Source of the DNA: Pseudomonas mucoides
GTDB taxonomy: Bacteria; Pseudomonadota; Gammaproteobacteria; Pseudomonadales; Pseudomonadaceae
Direction of reading: 5' to 3'
DNA length: 64,000 bases
Assembly (NCBI RefSeq): GCF_015461845.1
Contig: NZ_JACOPW010000001.1
Span: forward strand, 868,001 to 932,000
Part shown: positions 39,069 through 52,155 of the stretch, piece by piece
Numbering within the stretch: the stretch's first letter is position 1
Layout of the letters: the number at the start of each line of letters is the position of its first letter
Notes under the pieces: generated by a model
What the model saw: only the letters and a program-made list of their open reading frames with translations
Database searches by the model: none
Told to the model about the DNA's origin: nothing
Translations under genes and position numbers: made by a program

Positions 39069-39105
39069 AAAAAAAAGCCCGCATCGATTGATGCGGGCTT
39101 TTTTT
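39069..39105. terminator. Bidirectional terminator between slt and ABC exporter
   Basis: GCCCGCATC, 4-base loop, GATGCGGGC with an A run before and T7 after; the two flanking genes are convergent. Confidence 0.92.
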
Positions 39106-39117
39106 GGGGTGCTCGAC

Positions 39118-40902
39118 TTAGTCGGTAACCGGGTCGATCACCGTGTTGTGCCCATCACTAAACTGCAACGCCGCCAATCGCGCATACAGCGCATTGCTCG
39201 CAATCAACGCCTGATGCGTCCCCACCGCCACCAGTTTCCCTTGGTCCATGACCGCGATCCGGTCAGCATTTTTCACCGTGGCCAAACGGTGAGCGATCAC
39301 CAGCGTGGTGCGGTTTTTCATCAGGCTGGGCAGGGCTTGCTGGATCAGGTGTTCGCTCTGGGCATCGAGGGCGCTGGTGGCTTCGTCGAGCAACAGGATC
39401 GGCGCGTCCACCAGCAATGCGCGAGCAATGGCCAGGCGTTGGCGCTGGCCGCCAGACAGCCCGAGGCCGCCGTCGCCAAGATGCGTCTGGTAACCGTGGG
39501 GCATTTGCTCAATGAAGTCGTGGGCGTAGGCGATTTTTGCCGCTTCCTGAACCTGAGCCAGGGTTGCCCCCGGATTACCGTAGCGGATGTTCTCTTCGAT
39601 GCTGCCGAAGAACAGCGCAGGATTTTGCGAAACCAGCGCGAAGCAACGGCGCAGGTCGAGCGGATCGAGCTGGGTCAACGGCACGCCATCGAGCAGGATC
39701 TGCCCGGCGGCCGGATCGTAAAAGCGCAGCAGCAAGTCATACACCGTGGATTTTCCGGCCCCGGACGGCCCCACCAGCGCGAGGGTTTCGCCCGCGTTTA
39801 TGGTCAGACTCAAGCCATCGACGGCATAACTTTCGGGCCGCGACGGGTAGGAAAAACGCACATCCTGTAGAACCAGATCGCCCTTCACCCGCTCCGGCAA
39901 GGTTACCAGGCCGGTGGTCGGTGGCTGGATGATATTTTCCGAACGCAGCAATTCGGCAATCCGCTCGGCCGCCCCCGCCGCGCGCTGCAACTCACCGATT
40001 ACTTCGCTCAAGGTGCCAAAGGCACTGCCGACGATCAGGCTGTAGAAAACAAACGCCGCCAGTTCACCGGCCGAGATCCTCCCGGCGATCACGTCCATGC
40101 CACCAACCCACAGCATGACGCCGACAGCACCCAGCACCAGCACGATCACCAGCGTGATCAACCAGGCGCGCTGGAAGATGCGTTTACGCGCGGTGTCGAA
40201 CGCCTGTTCCACGGTCAGGGCAAAGCGCTGCTCGTCCTGGACCTGATGGTTGTACGCCTGCACGGTTTTGATCTGGCCGAGGGTTTCGGAGACATAGCTG
40301 CCGATATCGGCAATCCGGTCCTGGCTCAGGCGCGACAGATTGCGCACCCGACGGCCGAAAATCAGGATCGGGGCAATCACCAGCGGCAACGCAATCACCA
40401 CGATGCTGGTGAGCTTGGGGTTAGTGATAAACAGCAGCACGATTCCGCCGATGACCATCAGCAGATTGCGCAGGAACAGCGACAACGACGAGCCGATCAC
40501 CGATTGCAGCAACGTGGTGTCGGCGGTCAGCCGCGACTGGATTTCGGAACTGCGATTGTTTTCGTAGAACCCCGGATGCAGATAAACCAGGTGGTTGAAG
40601 ACCTGCCGGCGGATGTCTGCGACCACCCGCTCGCCGATCCACGACACCAGGTAAAAACGCGCGAAGGTGCCGATCGCCAGCCCCACCACCAGCACCATGA
40701 ACAGGCCGATGGATTGATTGAGCAGGTGCGGTGACTGGGTCATGAACCCCTGATCCACCAGCAGGCGGATGCCCTGCCCCATCGACAAGGTAATGCCGGC
40801 GGTGACAATCAACGCGAGCAAGGCGCCAAAGGCTTGCCAGCGATACGGTGCAAGAAAGCGAAGGGTCAGGCGGATCGCGCGGCGGTGACGAGCAGAGAGC
40901 AT
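39118..40902 (-). CDS. ABC exporter, fused permease and ATPase (MsbA-like class)
   Basis: 594-residue half-exporter. Six TM helices (about 20-320) include the ABC_membrane motif ADTTLLQSVIGSSLSLFLRN and SYVSETLGQIKTVQAYN. The nucleotide-binding domain has Walker A GPSGAGKST (near 385), Q loop, signature GLSGGQRQRLAIARAL and Walker B ILLLDEATSALD. Works as a homodimer in the inner membrane. The substrate is not evident: it resembles the multidrug/lipid ABCB group, but msbA proper is normally linked to lpxK, which is not here. Monocistronic. Confidence 0.86.
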   Translation of the reverse strand: MLSARHRRAIRLTLRFLAPYRWQAFGALLALIVTAGITLSMGQGIRLLVDQGFMTQSPHLLNQSIGLFMVLVVGLAIGTFARFYLVSWIGERVVADIRRQVFNHLVYLHPGFYENNRSSEIQSRLTADTTLLQSVIGSSLSLFLRNLLMVIGGIVLLFITNPKLTSIVVIALPLVIAPILIFGRRVRNLSRLSQDRIADIGSYVSETLGQIKTVQAYNHQVQDEQRFALTVEQAFDTARKRIFQRAWLITLVIVLVLGAVGVMLWVGGMDVIAGRISAGELAAFVFYSLIVGSAFGTLSEVIGELQRAAGAAERIAELLRSENIIQPPTTGLVTLPERVKGDLVLQDVRFSYPSRPESYAVDGLSLTINAGETLALVGPSGAGKSTVYDLLLRFYDPAAGQILLDGVPLTQLDPLDLRRCFALVSQNPALFFGSIEENIRYGNPGATLAQVQEAAKIAYAHDFIEQMPHGYQTHLGDGGLGLSGGQRQRLAIARALLVDAPILLLDEATSALDAQSEHLIQQALPSLMKNRTTLVIAHRLATVKNADRIAVMDQGKLVAVGTHQALIASNALYARLAALQFSDGHNTVIDPVTD

Positions 40903-41156
40903 CGAGGGTTATCCAGTACGCCATTGATATCGCCAGCCTACACGGTCAGCGGGTGAACGCTGTAAATCACAATGAGTCAGGTTAATTATGACCGCGACGA
41001 CTAGCCCCTAGACGCTATTGGTCTAAAGTCCGGGTGGCAACGTTTATAAATTTCTGGTGGACTGACATTGCCGTTCGGGAAAGATCGCAGGGAGTTGTCA
41101 TAGCCCGGTCACCTGAAGGTTCTAAAGTAAGCACACACCTGAAGAGGAGACAGGCC

Positions 41157-41336
41157 ATGTCCTTGCAAAACAGCAGCGAAGACAAGATTCAAGTGATCCG
41201 CACACAGCCAGACCAGTCTCTGGGGTGCTCGATTATCGATGCCGATGGGCGTGAAGTACCGATCACTGAAGACATGATCCAGAAAGCGTGCAGCGAACTG
41301 GAAAAGCGATTAGTCAAGCCTGCCGAACAAGAGTGA
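41157..41336 (+). CDS. Small conserved protein (PA1571-like family)
   Basis: 59 residues starting MSLQNSSEDKIQVIRTQPDQ. The middle SIIDADGREVPITEDMIQKACSELEKRLV forms a strand-turn-helix. It resembles a short Pseudomonas-specific family I recall as PA1571. SD GAGGAG is 9 bases before the ATG at 41157, and a terminator follows, so it is a discrete gene. The reading frame continues upstream to 41034 but without a ribosome site. Function unknown. Confidence 0.78.
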   Translation: MSLQNSSEDKIQVIRTQPDQSLGCSIIDADGREVPITEDMIQKACSELEKRLVKPAEQE

Positions 41337-41355
41337 TATAGCCACCGTCTTCTTG

Positions 41356-41382
41356 ACCCGGCCCTGGTTGGCCGGGTTTTTT
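41356..41382 (+). terminator. Rho-independent terminator after small PA1571-like gene
   Basis: ACCCGGCC, 6-base loop, GGCCGGGT followed by TTTTT. Confidence 0.88.
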
Positions 41383-41438
41383 ATGGGTGATTTTTGAGGG
41401 TGCTGAGTCGTCCACCCATTCAGCGAACGCCCCAAGAC

Positions 41439-41466
41439 CTGTGGGAGCATGGCTTGCCCGCGATGG
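41439..41466. repeat. Single REP element
   Basis: CTGTGGGAGCATGGCTTGCC then CGCGATGG, a single copy 15 bases past the end of pdxB. Confidence 0.75.
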
Positions 41467-41480
41467 GGCCAACTCGGTCT

Positions 41481-42623
41481 CTATACAGCCGAAGCCCCCA
41501 ACGCCGCCACAATCCTGCGCAACTCAGCCGAATCCCCCTCAATCCGCACCTGCAACCCATCAATCTCCCGACGCGACGGGTAATGCTTGCGCAGCACATC
41601 AAACGCCGCACGCTGTTCGCTCACACTGCCTACAAGACTGCGGCGAAAATCCGCATCGTCACGGCGCGGGTCGTACACACCACGGCACAGCATGGCCAGC
41701 GCCCACGCCGGATCAGCCTGCGCATGCAGGGTCACTTGCGACAACCACGGTGCCGGCAGCAAATCACTCAGGCTGACCTGAGCCGGCTGCCCGAGAAACG
41801 CGCAATACGCCTGATAGATCTGCGCCGTCCCACGCTGTTTGCCGTCAAGGCTGTAACCGGCAATGTGCGGCGTCGCCAGCACGCACAACTCCGCCAGCGC
41901 CACGTCGACCTCAGGTTCACCTTCCCAAACGTCGAGCACCGCTTGCAGGTCTTCGCGCTCAAGCAGCACTTGGCGCAGGGCGGCGTTATCGACCACCGGG
42001 CCACGACTGGCGTTGATCAGCCAGGTGCCGGGTTTGAGCTGACCCAAGCGGTTTTTATCGAACAAATGCCAGGTCGACTGCGCGCCGTGCTTCTTCAAAG
42101 GTGTGTGCAGGCTGATGACGTCGCACTGCTCGATGATCTGTTCGAGGCTGACAAAATCACCGCCTTCAGCTGCCTGCCGGGGCGGATCGCACACCAGCAC
42201 GTTCCAGCCCAGACCTTGCAGGACCTTGACGAGACGACCGCCGACTTCGCCGGCACCGACCACGCCATACGTGCGCCGGGTCAGGTCAGCGCCTTCGATT
42301 TCAGCCAGGGTCAGCAGACTGCCGAGCACGTAGTCGACCACACCCCGGGCATTGCAGCCGGGCGCGCTGGACCAGGTGATGCCGGCTTGCTGAAAGTAGT
42401 CCAGGTCCAGGTGATCGGTGCCGATGGTGCACGTGCCGACAAAGCGCACGTTGCTGCCTTCGAGCAAGGCACGATTGACGTTGGTCACCGAGCGGACCAG
42501 CAGCACATCGGCTTGTTCGACGGTGGCGCGGTCGATGGAACGTCCCGGTACCCGGCGGATTTCACCGAACCCTGAGAAGAAGGCATCCAGCAGCGGGATA
42601 TTTTCGTCGGCAACAATCAGCAT
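41481..42623 (-). CDS. pdxB: Erythronate-4-phosphate dehydrogenase PdxB
   Basis: 380-residue D-2-hydroxyacid dehydrogenase; oxidises 4-phosphoerythronate in the DXP-dependent pyridoxal phosphate pathway. The Rossmann motif [16 protein letters not shown] is near 120-135. Catalytic residues are in [13 protein letters not shown] (Arg), VWEGEP (Glu) and [12 protein letters not shown] (His). The C-terminal PdxB dimerisation domain (about 290-380) is present, distinguishing it from SerA. ATG at 42623 with SD AAAGGAG 6 bases upstream. It is divergent from the MATE gene. Confidence 0.94.
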   Translation of the reverse strand: MLIVADENIPLLDAFFSGFGEIRRVPGRSIDRATVEQADVLLVRSVTNVNRALLEGSNVRFVGTCTIGTDHLDLDYFQQAGITWSSAPGCNARGVVDYVLGSLLTLAEIEGADLTRRTYGVVGAGEVGGRLVKVLQGLGWNVLVCDPPRQAAEGGDFVSLEQIIEQCDVISLHTPLKKHGAQSTWHLFDKNRLGQLKPGTWLINASRGPVVDNAALRQVLLEREDLQAVLDVWEGEPEVDVALAELCVLATPHIAGYSLDGKQRGTAQIYQAYCAFLGQPAQVSLSDLLPAPWLSQVTLHAQADPAWALAMLCRGVYDPRRDDADFRRSLVGSVSEQRAAFDVLRKHYPSRREIDGLQVRIEGDSAELRRIVAALGASAV

Positions 42624-42810
42624 GGCAGGCTCCTTTGGCGGATCGGCAGTGTAGGCGGAGATGACCTTTGTGAGCCAGCAAGCATTGCGCAGGGAATCTC
42701 GCAACGTCCGAAATACAATTACAAATCCCTAACACAGGACTTTTCCTGACCACTGCGTCAGGGCGTAGAATGCATCGCCTTGCGCATCAACACCTTTGGA
42801 CGTTTCGCCT

Positions 42811-44220
42811 TTGAATTCCGTGACTGACCGCCTTGCCGCTACCACCCTCACCCGCCCGGCCCGGGTTCGCCTGGAGCTGAAAAACCTGCTCACCCTGGCG
42901 CTGCCGATCATGATCGCGCAACTGGCAACCACTGCCATGGGGTTTGTCGATGCGGTGATGGCGGGCCGGGTCGGGCCTCGGGATCTGGCGGCGGTCGCAC
43001 TGGGCAACTCCATCTGGGTGCCGGTGTTTCTGCTGATGACCGGCACCTTGCTGGCCACCACGCCAAAAGTCGCCCAGCGCTTTGGTGCCGGCACCCACAG
43101 CGAAATCGGGCCGATTGTGCGTCAGGCACTGTGGCTCGCCCTGGTGGTGGGTTTGATGGCCACCGGCATGCTGTTCAGCGCCGAGCCGATCCTGCACATG
43201 ATGAAGGTCGATCCCGAATTGATCGGCCCGTGCATGCAATACCTGCACGGCATCGCCAGCGGCTTGCCCGCCGTCGCCTTCTACCATGTGTTGCGCTGCT
43301 TCAGTGATGGCCTGGGGCGTACGCGTCCGGCGATGGTGCTGGGCCTGTGCGGGTTGGCGCTGAACATTCCACTCAATTACATCTTCATCTATGGCCACTT
43401 CGGTGTACCGGCGATGGGCGGTGTCGGTTGCGGCTGGGCCACGGCGATTGTGATGTGGGTGATGGCGCTGGGCATGGCCGGCTGGGAACGCTGGGCGCCG
43501 GCGTATCAGTCGAGCCAGTTGTTCAGCCGTTTCGACTGGCCGCAATGGTCGGTGATCAAGCGCTTGCTGGGCATTGGCCTGCCGATCGGCATCGCGGTGT
43601 TCGCCGAATCGAGCATCTTTGCCGTCATTGCGCTGCTGATCGGCAGCCTTGGCGCCACCGTGGTCGCCGGCCATCAGATCGCCCTGAACTTCAGCTCGCT
43701 GGTGTTCATGATCCCTTACTCCCTCGGCATGGCCGTGACGGTGCGGGTCGGCCAGGCCCTCGGTCGACAGGAACCACGCGAGGCACGTTTCGCCGCGGGC
43801 GTCGGCATGGGCACGGCGCTGGCGTATGCCTGCCTGTCCGCGAGCATGATGCTGTTGCTGCGCGAGCACATTGCAGCGATCTACACCGCTGACCCGACGG
43901 TGATTCGAGTGGCCGCGATGCTGATCGTGTACTCGGCGCTGTTCCAGTTTTCCGATGCCATCCAGGTGACGGCAGCCGGCGCATTGCGCGGTTACCAGGA
44001 CACGCGGGTGACGATGATCCTGACGCTGTTCGCCTATTGGGGGATTGGTTTGCCGGTGGGTTACGCGCTGGGCCTGACCGATTGGCTGGGTGTACCCAGT
44101 GGCCCGAGCGGGCTGTGGCAAGGTTTGATCGTGGGCTTGAGCTGCGCGGCGCTGATGCTGTCGATCCGCCTGGCGCGCAGTGCACGCAAGCGGATTCGTA
44201 TCAGTCATTCGGCGGGTTAA
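42811..44220 (+). CDS. MATE-family multidrug efflux transporter (NorM/PmpM-like)
   Basis: 469-residue 12-TM antiporter of the NorM subfamily. [46 protein letters not shown] at the N-terminus is diagnostic; the two halves repeat the fold (second half from about 235, [17 protein letters not shown]). Exports cationic drugs using H+ or Na+ exchange; the best characterised relative in Pseudomonas is PmpM. A non-ATG start is needed: TTG at 42811 (reading MNSVTD) or GTG at 42820. The frame extends to TTG 42796. The stop overlaps the tusA stop on the other strand. Confidence 0.9.
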   Translation: MNSVTDRLAATTLTRPARVRLELKNLLTLALPIMIAQLATTAMGFVDAVMAGRVGPRDLAAVALGNSIWVPVFLLMTGTLLATTPKVAQRFGAGTHSEIGPIVRQALWLALVVGLMATGMLFSAEPILHMMKVDPELIGPCMQYLHGIASGLPAVAFYHVLRCFSDGLGRTRPAMVLGLCGLALNIPLNYIFIYGHFGVPAMGGVGCGWATAIVMWVMALGMAGWERWAPAYQSSQLFSRFDWPQWSVIKRLLGIGLPIGIAVFAESSIFAVIALLIGSLGATVVAGHQIALNFSSLVFMIPYSLGMAVTVRVGQALGRQEPREARFAAGVGMGTALAYACLSASMMLLLREHIAAIYTADPTVIRVAAMLIVYSALFQFSDAIQVTAAGALRGYQDTRVTMILTLFAYWGIGLPVGYALGLTDWLGVPSGPSGLWQGLIVGLSCAALMLSIRLARSARKRIRISHSAG

Positions 44221-44468
44221 GCGAGTTTCTTGCGAATCCAGTACAGGTAGGTGCCCGCCTCTTCGTGCTGCGCCACCAGTTCGTGGTCAAGAAACACGCA
44301 GAACTTGGGAATGTCGCGACGGGTCGACGGATCGGTCGCAATCACCTTGAGCAGGCCGCCGGGCACCAGGTCGCGGATGTGCTGGTGCAGCATCATGACC
44401 GGTTCCGGGCAGTTGAGGCCGGTGGCGTCGAGGGTGCCGTCTACCGGCGTATCAAGCATTTCACTCAT
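44217..44468 (-). CDS. tusA: Sulfurtransferase TusA
   Basis: 83-residue SirA/TusA fold protein. The active-site Cys lies in [21 protein letters not shown] (Cys-Pro-x-Pro motif, about Cys19), with the C-terminal strand [10 protein letters not shown]. It accepts sulfur from IscS and relays it for tRNA 2-thiouridine and molybdopterin. The ATG at 44468 has GGAG 6 bases before it, giving the family length; the longer frame to 44573 has no signal. The stop codons of tusA and the MATE gene interlock (TTAA). rlmM lies upstream on the same strand. Confidence 0.93.
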   Translation of the reverse strand: MSEMLDTPVDGTLDATGLNCPEPVMMLHQHIRDLVPGGLLKVIATDPSTRRDIPKFCVFLDHELVAQHEEAGTYLYWIRKKLA

Positions 44469-44589
44469 GATTAACTCCTGAAACTGGCCAGCATTGTCGC
44501 GCATTGCCGGGTCTTCGGTCATCTGTGGCATACAGCCGCCCCTATGGGGGCTCCCACAAAAGCTCTTCCCCACAAATGGGTTGTGTGGA

Positions 44590-45663
44590 TCAGCGGGATT
44601 TCGGTTTCTTTACATCCAGCCGGCGCAGGTGGCACGTCACTTCTTCCCGGTCGTGATAAAGCTGCTTACAGCCGATCTCGACCCGAATGCCGCGCTCCTT
44701 GAACCCATCGGCGATGCGTTCCAGCAAGCGCTTCACCTCGGCATAACGCTGCTTCATCGGCAGTTTGAGGTTGACCACCGCTTCCCGGCAATGCCCCTCG
44801 CCAATCCACTCTTCCAGCATCGCGGCGTTGCGCGCCGGCTTCTCGACGATGTCGCAAACCATCCAGTCCACCGGCTGCCGGGGCTTGAAGGTGAAACCGT
44901 CGGCCATCAAGTGTTGCACCAGACCGGTGTCCATCAGGCTTTCGGCCATCGGGCCGTTGTCGATGGCGGTCACCAGCATGCCGCGGTTAACCAGTTGCCA
45001 GGTCCACCCGCCGGGGGCAGCGCCCAAATCGACGCCGGTCATGTCACTGTGCAGACGCTCATCCCACTGGTCACGCGGGATGAAGTGATGCCAGGCCTCT
45101 TCCAGTTTCAGCGTCGAACGGCTTGGTGCCTCACGCGGGAACTTCAGGCGCGGAATGCCCATCGGCCACATCGCCGAGTTGTTCGACTCGGCCAGGCCCA
45201 TGAACACTTCACGGCCGCTCTTGAACGTCAGCAGCAGACGCGGTTTGTGCGCATCTTCCACCAGTTTGCCGGCGGCCATCAGCGCCTTGCGCAGGTGACC
45301 TTCAAACTTCTTGCAGAAGTTCGACAGTTCCTTGCCATCGTTGGTGTCGACCATTTCCAGCCACAGGCTGCCGCACAGCGGAAAGTCCGCCATGTGCGCC
45401 AGGATCACGCTGATGCGGTCGGTTTCCGGCAGATCAATAAAGATCCCGCGCGCCCATTGGCGCGGGAAGATCAGCTCGGCGAAACGCTGGCCACGCATCA
45501 GGCGCTCGGCGCCATCTTCTTCGGTGCAGATGAACTCGGCGCAGGCGCTGGCGGTTTTGGCCTTGGCATAACCGGCCACGTTCAGGCGGGCGGCGTGTTC
45601 GGCAATCTCGGAACAGACTTCGCCTTCGAAGCCCGGCCGGCAATGCATAAAGAGGGTGTTCAT
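44590..45663 (-). CDS. rlmM: 23S rRNA (cytidine-2498-2'-O)-methyltransferase RlmM
   Basis: 357-residue SAM-dependent methyltransferase that modifies C2498 of 23S rRNA. An N-terminal THUMP-like region (1-160) begins [25 protein letters not shown]. The catalytic Rossmann domain has the SAM motif [15 protein letters not shown] (near 210) and [12 protein letters not shown] with the catalytic Asp. The C-terminal part contains [13 protein letters not shown] with a catalytic Lys. ATG 45663 with GGAG 5 bases upstream. Same strand as tusA, about 120 bases upstream of it. Confidence 0.93.
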   Translation of the reverse strand: MNTLFMHCRPGFEGEVCSEIAEHAARLNVAGYAKAKTASACAEFICTEEDGAERLMRGQRFAELIFPRQWARGIFIDLPETDRISVILAHMADFPLCGSLWLEMVDTNDGKELSNFCKKFEGHLRKALMAAGKLVEDAHKPRLLLTFKSGREVFMGLAESNNSAMWPMGIPRLKFPREAPSRSTLKLEEAWHHFIPRDQWDERLHSDMTGVDLGAAPGGWTWQLVNRGMLVTAIDNGPMAESLMDTGLVQHLMADGFTFKPRQPVDWMVCDIVEKPARNAAMLEEWIGEGHCREAVVNLKLPMKQRYAEVKRLLERIADGFKERGIRVEIGCKQLYHDREEVTCHLRRLDVKKPKSR

Positions 45664-45873
45664 TGAATCTCCTGGGCAATCGGCAATGAATCGATGCGCA
45701 AACTTGCCCTGTAGCAAAGCCTGTCACGAAAACCGGCGCATGATAGCCGAGTTCGGAACCTTGGACTTAACCATAGAGTCCAGTTATTAGCCTTAACGTC
45801 CAAACAGGGCTAGGTTAAGAGCTCTGTCCGTCCCGCCAGTCCGTCGCCGTGCGGACCCAAAGGAGTCATTTCA

Positions 45874-48615
<2,742 letters not shown>

Positions 48616-48627
48616 AGGCCTGCTGAC

Positions 48628-48656
48628 AAAGACACCGCCTTCGGGCGGTGTTTTTG
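48628..48656 (+). terminator. Rho-independent terminator after acnA
   Basis: ACACCGCC, loop TTCG, GGCGGTGT then TTTTT: a UUCG-type stable tetraloop stem. Confidence 0.92.
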
Positions 48657-48712
48657 TTTGTGCCGCAAACGGCCCATAATCCCCCCGCTTTTGCATACCC
48701 AACACAAAACCT

Positions 48713-48804
48713 CTGTAGGAGTGAGCCTGCTCGTGATGAGGGCGGTACATTCAACATCAATGTCGCCTGACACTCCGCTATCGCGAGCAGGCTCACTCCT
48801 ACAG
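48713..48804. repeat. REPIN (inverted REP pair)
   Basis: CTGTAGGAGTGAGCCTGCTC at 48713 and GAGCAGGCTCACTCCTACAG ending at 48804, inverted, about 37 bases apart. A subtype with GTAGGAGT instead of GTGGGAGC. Confidence 0.82.
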
Positions 48805-48848
48805 GGGGCCGGCGTATGCCGCAAAATTTTGCACATTAAGGATGCTCA

Positions 48849-49640
48849 ATGATCGCCCTGCCATGGACCTACCTGGCCCTTCTCTCCCTTGGCTTCAGCC
48901 TCGCTTTGACCTACGGCCAACTCAGCTGGCTGGCCTTGATCACCATCGCCTTGCTGTTAGCGGCCGGTGCCGCCGTCCGCCAGCAAAAACTCCCGATCGT
49001 CCGTTACTTCGGTCACGGCCTGTTCATCTTCCTGGCCATGTCGCTGGCGATGCACTGGCTCCCCGGGTTCTTCAACGGTCGCGCGATCGCCCCTCAATAC
49101 CTCACCGCCGATGCCGTGCCGTTTTCCATGTACCTGAATCAGGACAAACCGCTGATCGGCTTCTGGCTACTGCTGGTATGTCCATGGATTGTCGGCCGGC
49201 GCTCCTGGCGCCTGGGCGTTTACGCCACCGCCCTGGCCCTGACGCTGTGTGCCGTACTGGCCTTGGGTGGGGCGCTGTTGCTGGGCATGATCAGTTGGGC
49301 GCCGAAGTGGCCAGACCAGGCCTGGCTGTGGCTGCTGAACAATCTGTTGCTAGTCACGCTGGTTGAGGAAGCGCTGTTCCGAGGCTACATCCAGGGCGGC
49401 CTGAGCCGTAGCTTCAAACACCTGCCCTATGGCGAAAACCTCGCCCTGCTGCTCGCGTCGTTGCTGTTCGGCCTGGTGCATGTGGGTGCTGGCTGGCAAT
49501 GGGTGCTGTTGGCGAGCCTCGCCGGTGTCGGGTACGGCCTGGCCTATCGTTTCGGCGGTTTGGGTGCCGCCATTGCCACCCATTTCGGCCTGAACCTGCT
49601 GCACTTCGCGCTGTTCACCTATCCGATGCTCGCGGGTTGA
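48849..49640 (+). CDS. CPBP-family intramembrane glutamic endopeptidase
   Basis: 263-residue multi-pass membrane protein, about 8 TM helices. The active-site motifs of the CPBP/Abi family are present: VEEALFRGYIQGGL (EExxxR, near 173-186), FGLVHVGAG (FxxxH, near 205-213) and GLNLLHF (HxxxN-type region near 245). This group is related to Rce1 proteases and to bacteriocin self-immunity proteins; the substrates are unknown. It lies between acnA and aer, where PAO1 also carries a conserved membrane protein. Own promoter likely in the REPIN-containing gap. Confidence 0.85.
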   Translation: MIALPWTYLALLSLGFSLALTYGQLSWLALITIALLLAAGAAVRQQKLPIVRYFGHGLFIFLAMSLAMHWLPGFFNGRAIAPQYLTADAVPFSMYLNQDKPLIGFWLLLVCPWIVGRRSWRLGVYATALALTLCAVLALGGALLLGMISWAPKWPDQAWLWLLNNLLLVTLVEEALFRGYIQGGLSRSFKHLPYGENLALLLASLLFGLVHVGAGWQWVLLASLAGVGYGLAYRFGGLGAAIATHFGLNLLHFALFTYPMLAG

Positions 49641-49674
49641 GGCAATGCTCATTTTGCGACGCAGCGCTGATTAT

Positions 49675-49690
49675 TGAAAAATAATTTCAA
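49675..49690. promoter_or_regulatory. AT-rich palindrome upstream of aer
   Basis: TTGAAAATAATTTCAA has half-sites TTGAAA and TTTCAA spaced by 4. It resembles an FNR/ANR site but is 2 bases wider between the TTGA and TCAA halves, so the factor is unclear. It lies 54 bases before the aer ATG. Confidence 0.3.
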
Positions 49691-49743
49691 CTAATTCCTG
49701 ACACCGCCGACAACCTTTCAAAGCCTTGCGGATTGAATTAGCC

Positions 49744-51309
49744 ATGCGTAACAACCAGCCCATTACCCAACGCGAACGGACCTTCCCGGCACAGCAACGG
49801 TTGATTTCCACCACCGATGCCAAGGGCGTGATCACCTACTGCAACGACGCGTTCGTCGAGATCAGCGGGTTTTCTCGTGAGGAACTGGTCCGCGCACCGC
49901 ACAACCTGGTCCGTCACCCCGACGTCCCGGCCGCCGTGTTCGCGCACATGTGGGGCACTCTGAAACAAGGCTTGCCATGGATGGGCATCGTCAAGAATCG
50001 CTGCAAGAACGGTGATCACTATTGGGTTAACGCCTACGTGACACCGGTGTTCGAGGGCAACCAGGTGATCGGTTACGAGTCGGTGCGGATCAAACCCACC
50101 ACCGAACAGATCCAGCGTGCCGAAGCGCTCTACCAACGCATCAACCAGGGCAAGTCCGCCATTCCATCGACTGATAAATGGCTGCCGGTGCTTCAGGACT
50201 GGCTGCCGTTCATTCTGGTCAGCCAATTGAGTTTCATGATCGGTGCGACGCTGAATTCCCATTGGGGCTTTGCCCTGGCGGCCGGCCTGTCGGTGCCGTT
50301 GGGCCTGATGGGGCTGAGCTGGCAGCAGCGTGGTCTCAAGCGCCTGCTGGTCCTGGCCGGGCAAACCACGTCCGACCCGTTGATCGCACAGATGTACACC
50401 GACAGCCGCGGCGCCCAGGCGCGCCTGGAAATGTCGATCCTCAGCCAGGAAGCCCGTCTGAAAACCTGCCTGACCCGTCTGCAGGACACCGCCGAGCACC
50501 TGACCGAACAAGCGAAACAGTCCGATACCCTGGCGCACAACAGCTCCAGCGGCCTGGAACGTCAGCGCGTCGAAACCGAGCAAGTGGCCACCGCCGTCAA
50601 CCAGATGGCCGCCACCACTCAGGAAGTCGCCAGCCACGTACAGCGCACCGCCGACGCCACCCAGGAGGCCAATCGCCTGACCGGTCGCGGCCGCGACATC
50701 GCCGGGGAAACCCGCGATGCCATCCAGCGTCTGTCGGTGGTGGTGGGTGAAACCGGCCTGACCGTGACTCAACTGGCCAAGGACAGCGACGAAATCGGCG
50801 GCGTGGTCGATGTGATCAAAGGGATCGCCGACCAGACCAACTTGCTGGCCTTGAACGCCGCCATCGAAGCGGCCCGCGCCGGGGAGATGGGCCGTGGTTT
50901 TGCGGTGGTGGCTGACGAAGTTCGTCAACTGGCGCAGCGCACCAGTGAATCCACCGGGCAGATCCACGCCCTGATTGCCAAGCTGCAGCAGACTGCCAGC
51001 ACCGCCGTGCAAACCATGGAAGCCGGGCATCGCCAGGCCGAAGAAGGGGTGGCGCGGGTACTGGAAGCGGATCAGGCGCTGGTGGGGATCAGCGAAGCGG
51101 TGGCCAACATCACCGACATGACCACCCAGATCGCGGCGGCGACCGAAGAGCAAAGTGCAGTAGCTGAAGAGATCAGCCGCAACATCAGCAACATCTCGCA
51201 ACTGGCTGACCAGACGTCGGAACAGGCGCAGAACTCGGCGTTGTTGAGTGAAGAGCTGACGAAGACGGCTAATACGCAGTATTCGTTGGTGGAGCGGTTT
51301 AATCGCTGA
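49744..51309 (+). CDS. aer: Aerotaxis receptor Aer (PAS-containing methyl-accepting chemotaxis protein)
   Basis: 521-residue transducer. The N-terminal PAS domain (about 20-115), which in Aer binds FAD and reports redox state, has [25 protein letters not shown] and [15 protein letters not shown] elements. A paired hydrophobic hairpin follows (about 155-200, [19 protein letters not shown] and [18 protein letters not shown]). The signalling domain has the hairpin tip [40 protein letters not shown] (about 365-405). The length equals PA1561. It is adjacent to acnA and the cco genes, linking oxygen sensing with oxygen use. ATG 49744 chosen over 49726. Confidence 0.9.
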   Translation: MRNNQPITQRERTFPAQQRLISTTDAKGVITYCNDAFVEISGFSREELVRAPHNLVRHPDVPAAVFAHMWGTLKQGLPWMGIVKNRCKNGDHYWVNAYVTPVFEGNQVIGYESVRIKPTTEQIQRAEALYQRINQGKSAIPSTDKWLPVLQDWLPFILVSQLSFMIGATLNSHWGFALAAGLSVPLGLMGLSWQQRGLKRLLVLAGQTTSDPLIAQMYTDSRGAQARLEMSILSQEARLKTCLTRLQDTAEHLTEQAKQSDTLAHNSSSGLERQRVETEQVATAVNQMAATTQEVASHVQRTADATQEANRLTGRGRDIAGETRDAIQRLSVVVGETGLTVTQLAKDSDEIGGVVDVIKGIADQTNLLALNAAIEAARAGEMGRGFAVVADEVRQLAQRTSESTGQIHALIAKLQQTASTAVQTMEAGHRQAEEGVARVLEADQALVGISEAVANITDMTTQIAAATEEQSAVAEEISRNISNISQLADQTSEQAQNSALLSEELTKTANTQYSLVERFNR

Positions 51310-51329
51310 TCGTTGAAGGGATGAATAAA

Positions 51330-51359
51330 AACCGGAAAATCAAACATCCGGTTTTTTTT
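51330..51359 (+). terminator. Rho-independent terminator after aer
   Basis: AACCGGA, 10-base loop, TCCGGTT with a run of T8. Confidence 0.88.
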
Positions 51360-51579
51360 CGTCTGTAGAAACCATGCGGTCCCTTTTGACGTAAGAGCTT
51401 TAACTCAACCAATTGTTTTTTATACGCTATTTATGTACTCCCTCCCCCATCATCACAATTCAACAAAACATACAACTGACAACTTTGACAGTAGCAGAAA
51501 GACCTATTACCCGCTAAAACCATTTTCGCAACCTGGCAATTACCTGATTAACAAATCAATAAACCGCAGGAGACGAACC

Positions 51580-52047
51580 ATGGCTATTCACGATATTTTA
51601 CTGCCAGAACAACAATCTATAACTTCCAAAAACTTGTTCGACTGGAATGACAATGCACATAAAACAACATCTGAACAGAATAGTTTTTCTAAACATCAGC
51701 ATGCCAGCGGAAAAATCAGCTGGCTCTTCTGGGGGTCTGTAGGAAACAGCTCCGAGGGCACTTATTTCGCCTACCAAATGTGGATCGATTACAAGGGAGA
51801 CGATCTGATTGCGCAAGAGTACACGCTCGGAAACGGACTCAACTTTCAACACTTTCACTCCCTTCCCGACAAGCCAGGTAATTGGATCAGGATTGTCGAT
51901 GCGGACACAGCAAAACTCCGCATCAAGCTCGACCCCAAAAAAGGGACTGTATCAGGCACTTTTGCTGCCACATTCACCAGCGACGGCTACAACTTAAATC
52001 CAGAAGGAAATATACAAATGACCTCCGAATTACGGGACAACATTTAG
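51580..52047 (+). CDS. Unrecognised 155-residue protein in AT-rich patch
   Basis: Starts MAIHDILLPEQQSITSKNLF with a good SD (GCAGGAG, 7 bases upstream). No signal peptide and no TM segment. The sequence is rich in aromatic residues and in alternating strand patterns: HASGKISWLFWGSVGNSSEG, TYFAYQMWIDYKGDDLIAQEY, and a C-terminal KKGTVSGTFAATFTSDGYNL, which together suggest a beta-sandwich or barrel. The gene and flanks (about 51.36-52.15 kb) are clearly lower in GC and use AT-ending codons, unlike neighbours, so it was probably acquired. I do not recognise a family; the SGTF-type C-terminus alone is not diagnostic. Confidence 0.7.
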   Translation: MAIHDILLPEQQSITSKNLFDWNDNAHKTTSEQNSFSKHQHASGKISWLFWGSVGNSSEGTYFAYQMWIDYKGDDLIAQEYTLGNGLNFQHFHSLPDKPGNWIRIVDADTAKLRIKLDPKKGTVSGTFAATFTSDGYNLNPEGNIQMTSELRDNI

Positions 52048-52155
52048 TTCGGTCAGCAGGGATTCCTCCCCTTACCAGCGCATTGTAGAAATCCCTGATA
52101 GATACATCGGGGATTCTCTATTCAAACGTTCATTTTTTATCTGATGAAGATCCGG

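Noticed and set aside
44537..44580. Another REP element between tusA and rlmM
   Set aside because: Only GGCTCCCACA and a few flanking bases match; too short and degenerate to call.
49675..49690. ANR box for aer
   Set aside because: TTGA-N8-TCAA is two bases wider than the FNR/ANR spacing (N6), so it is listed only as a palindrome of unknown use.
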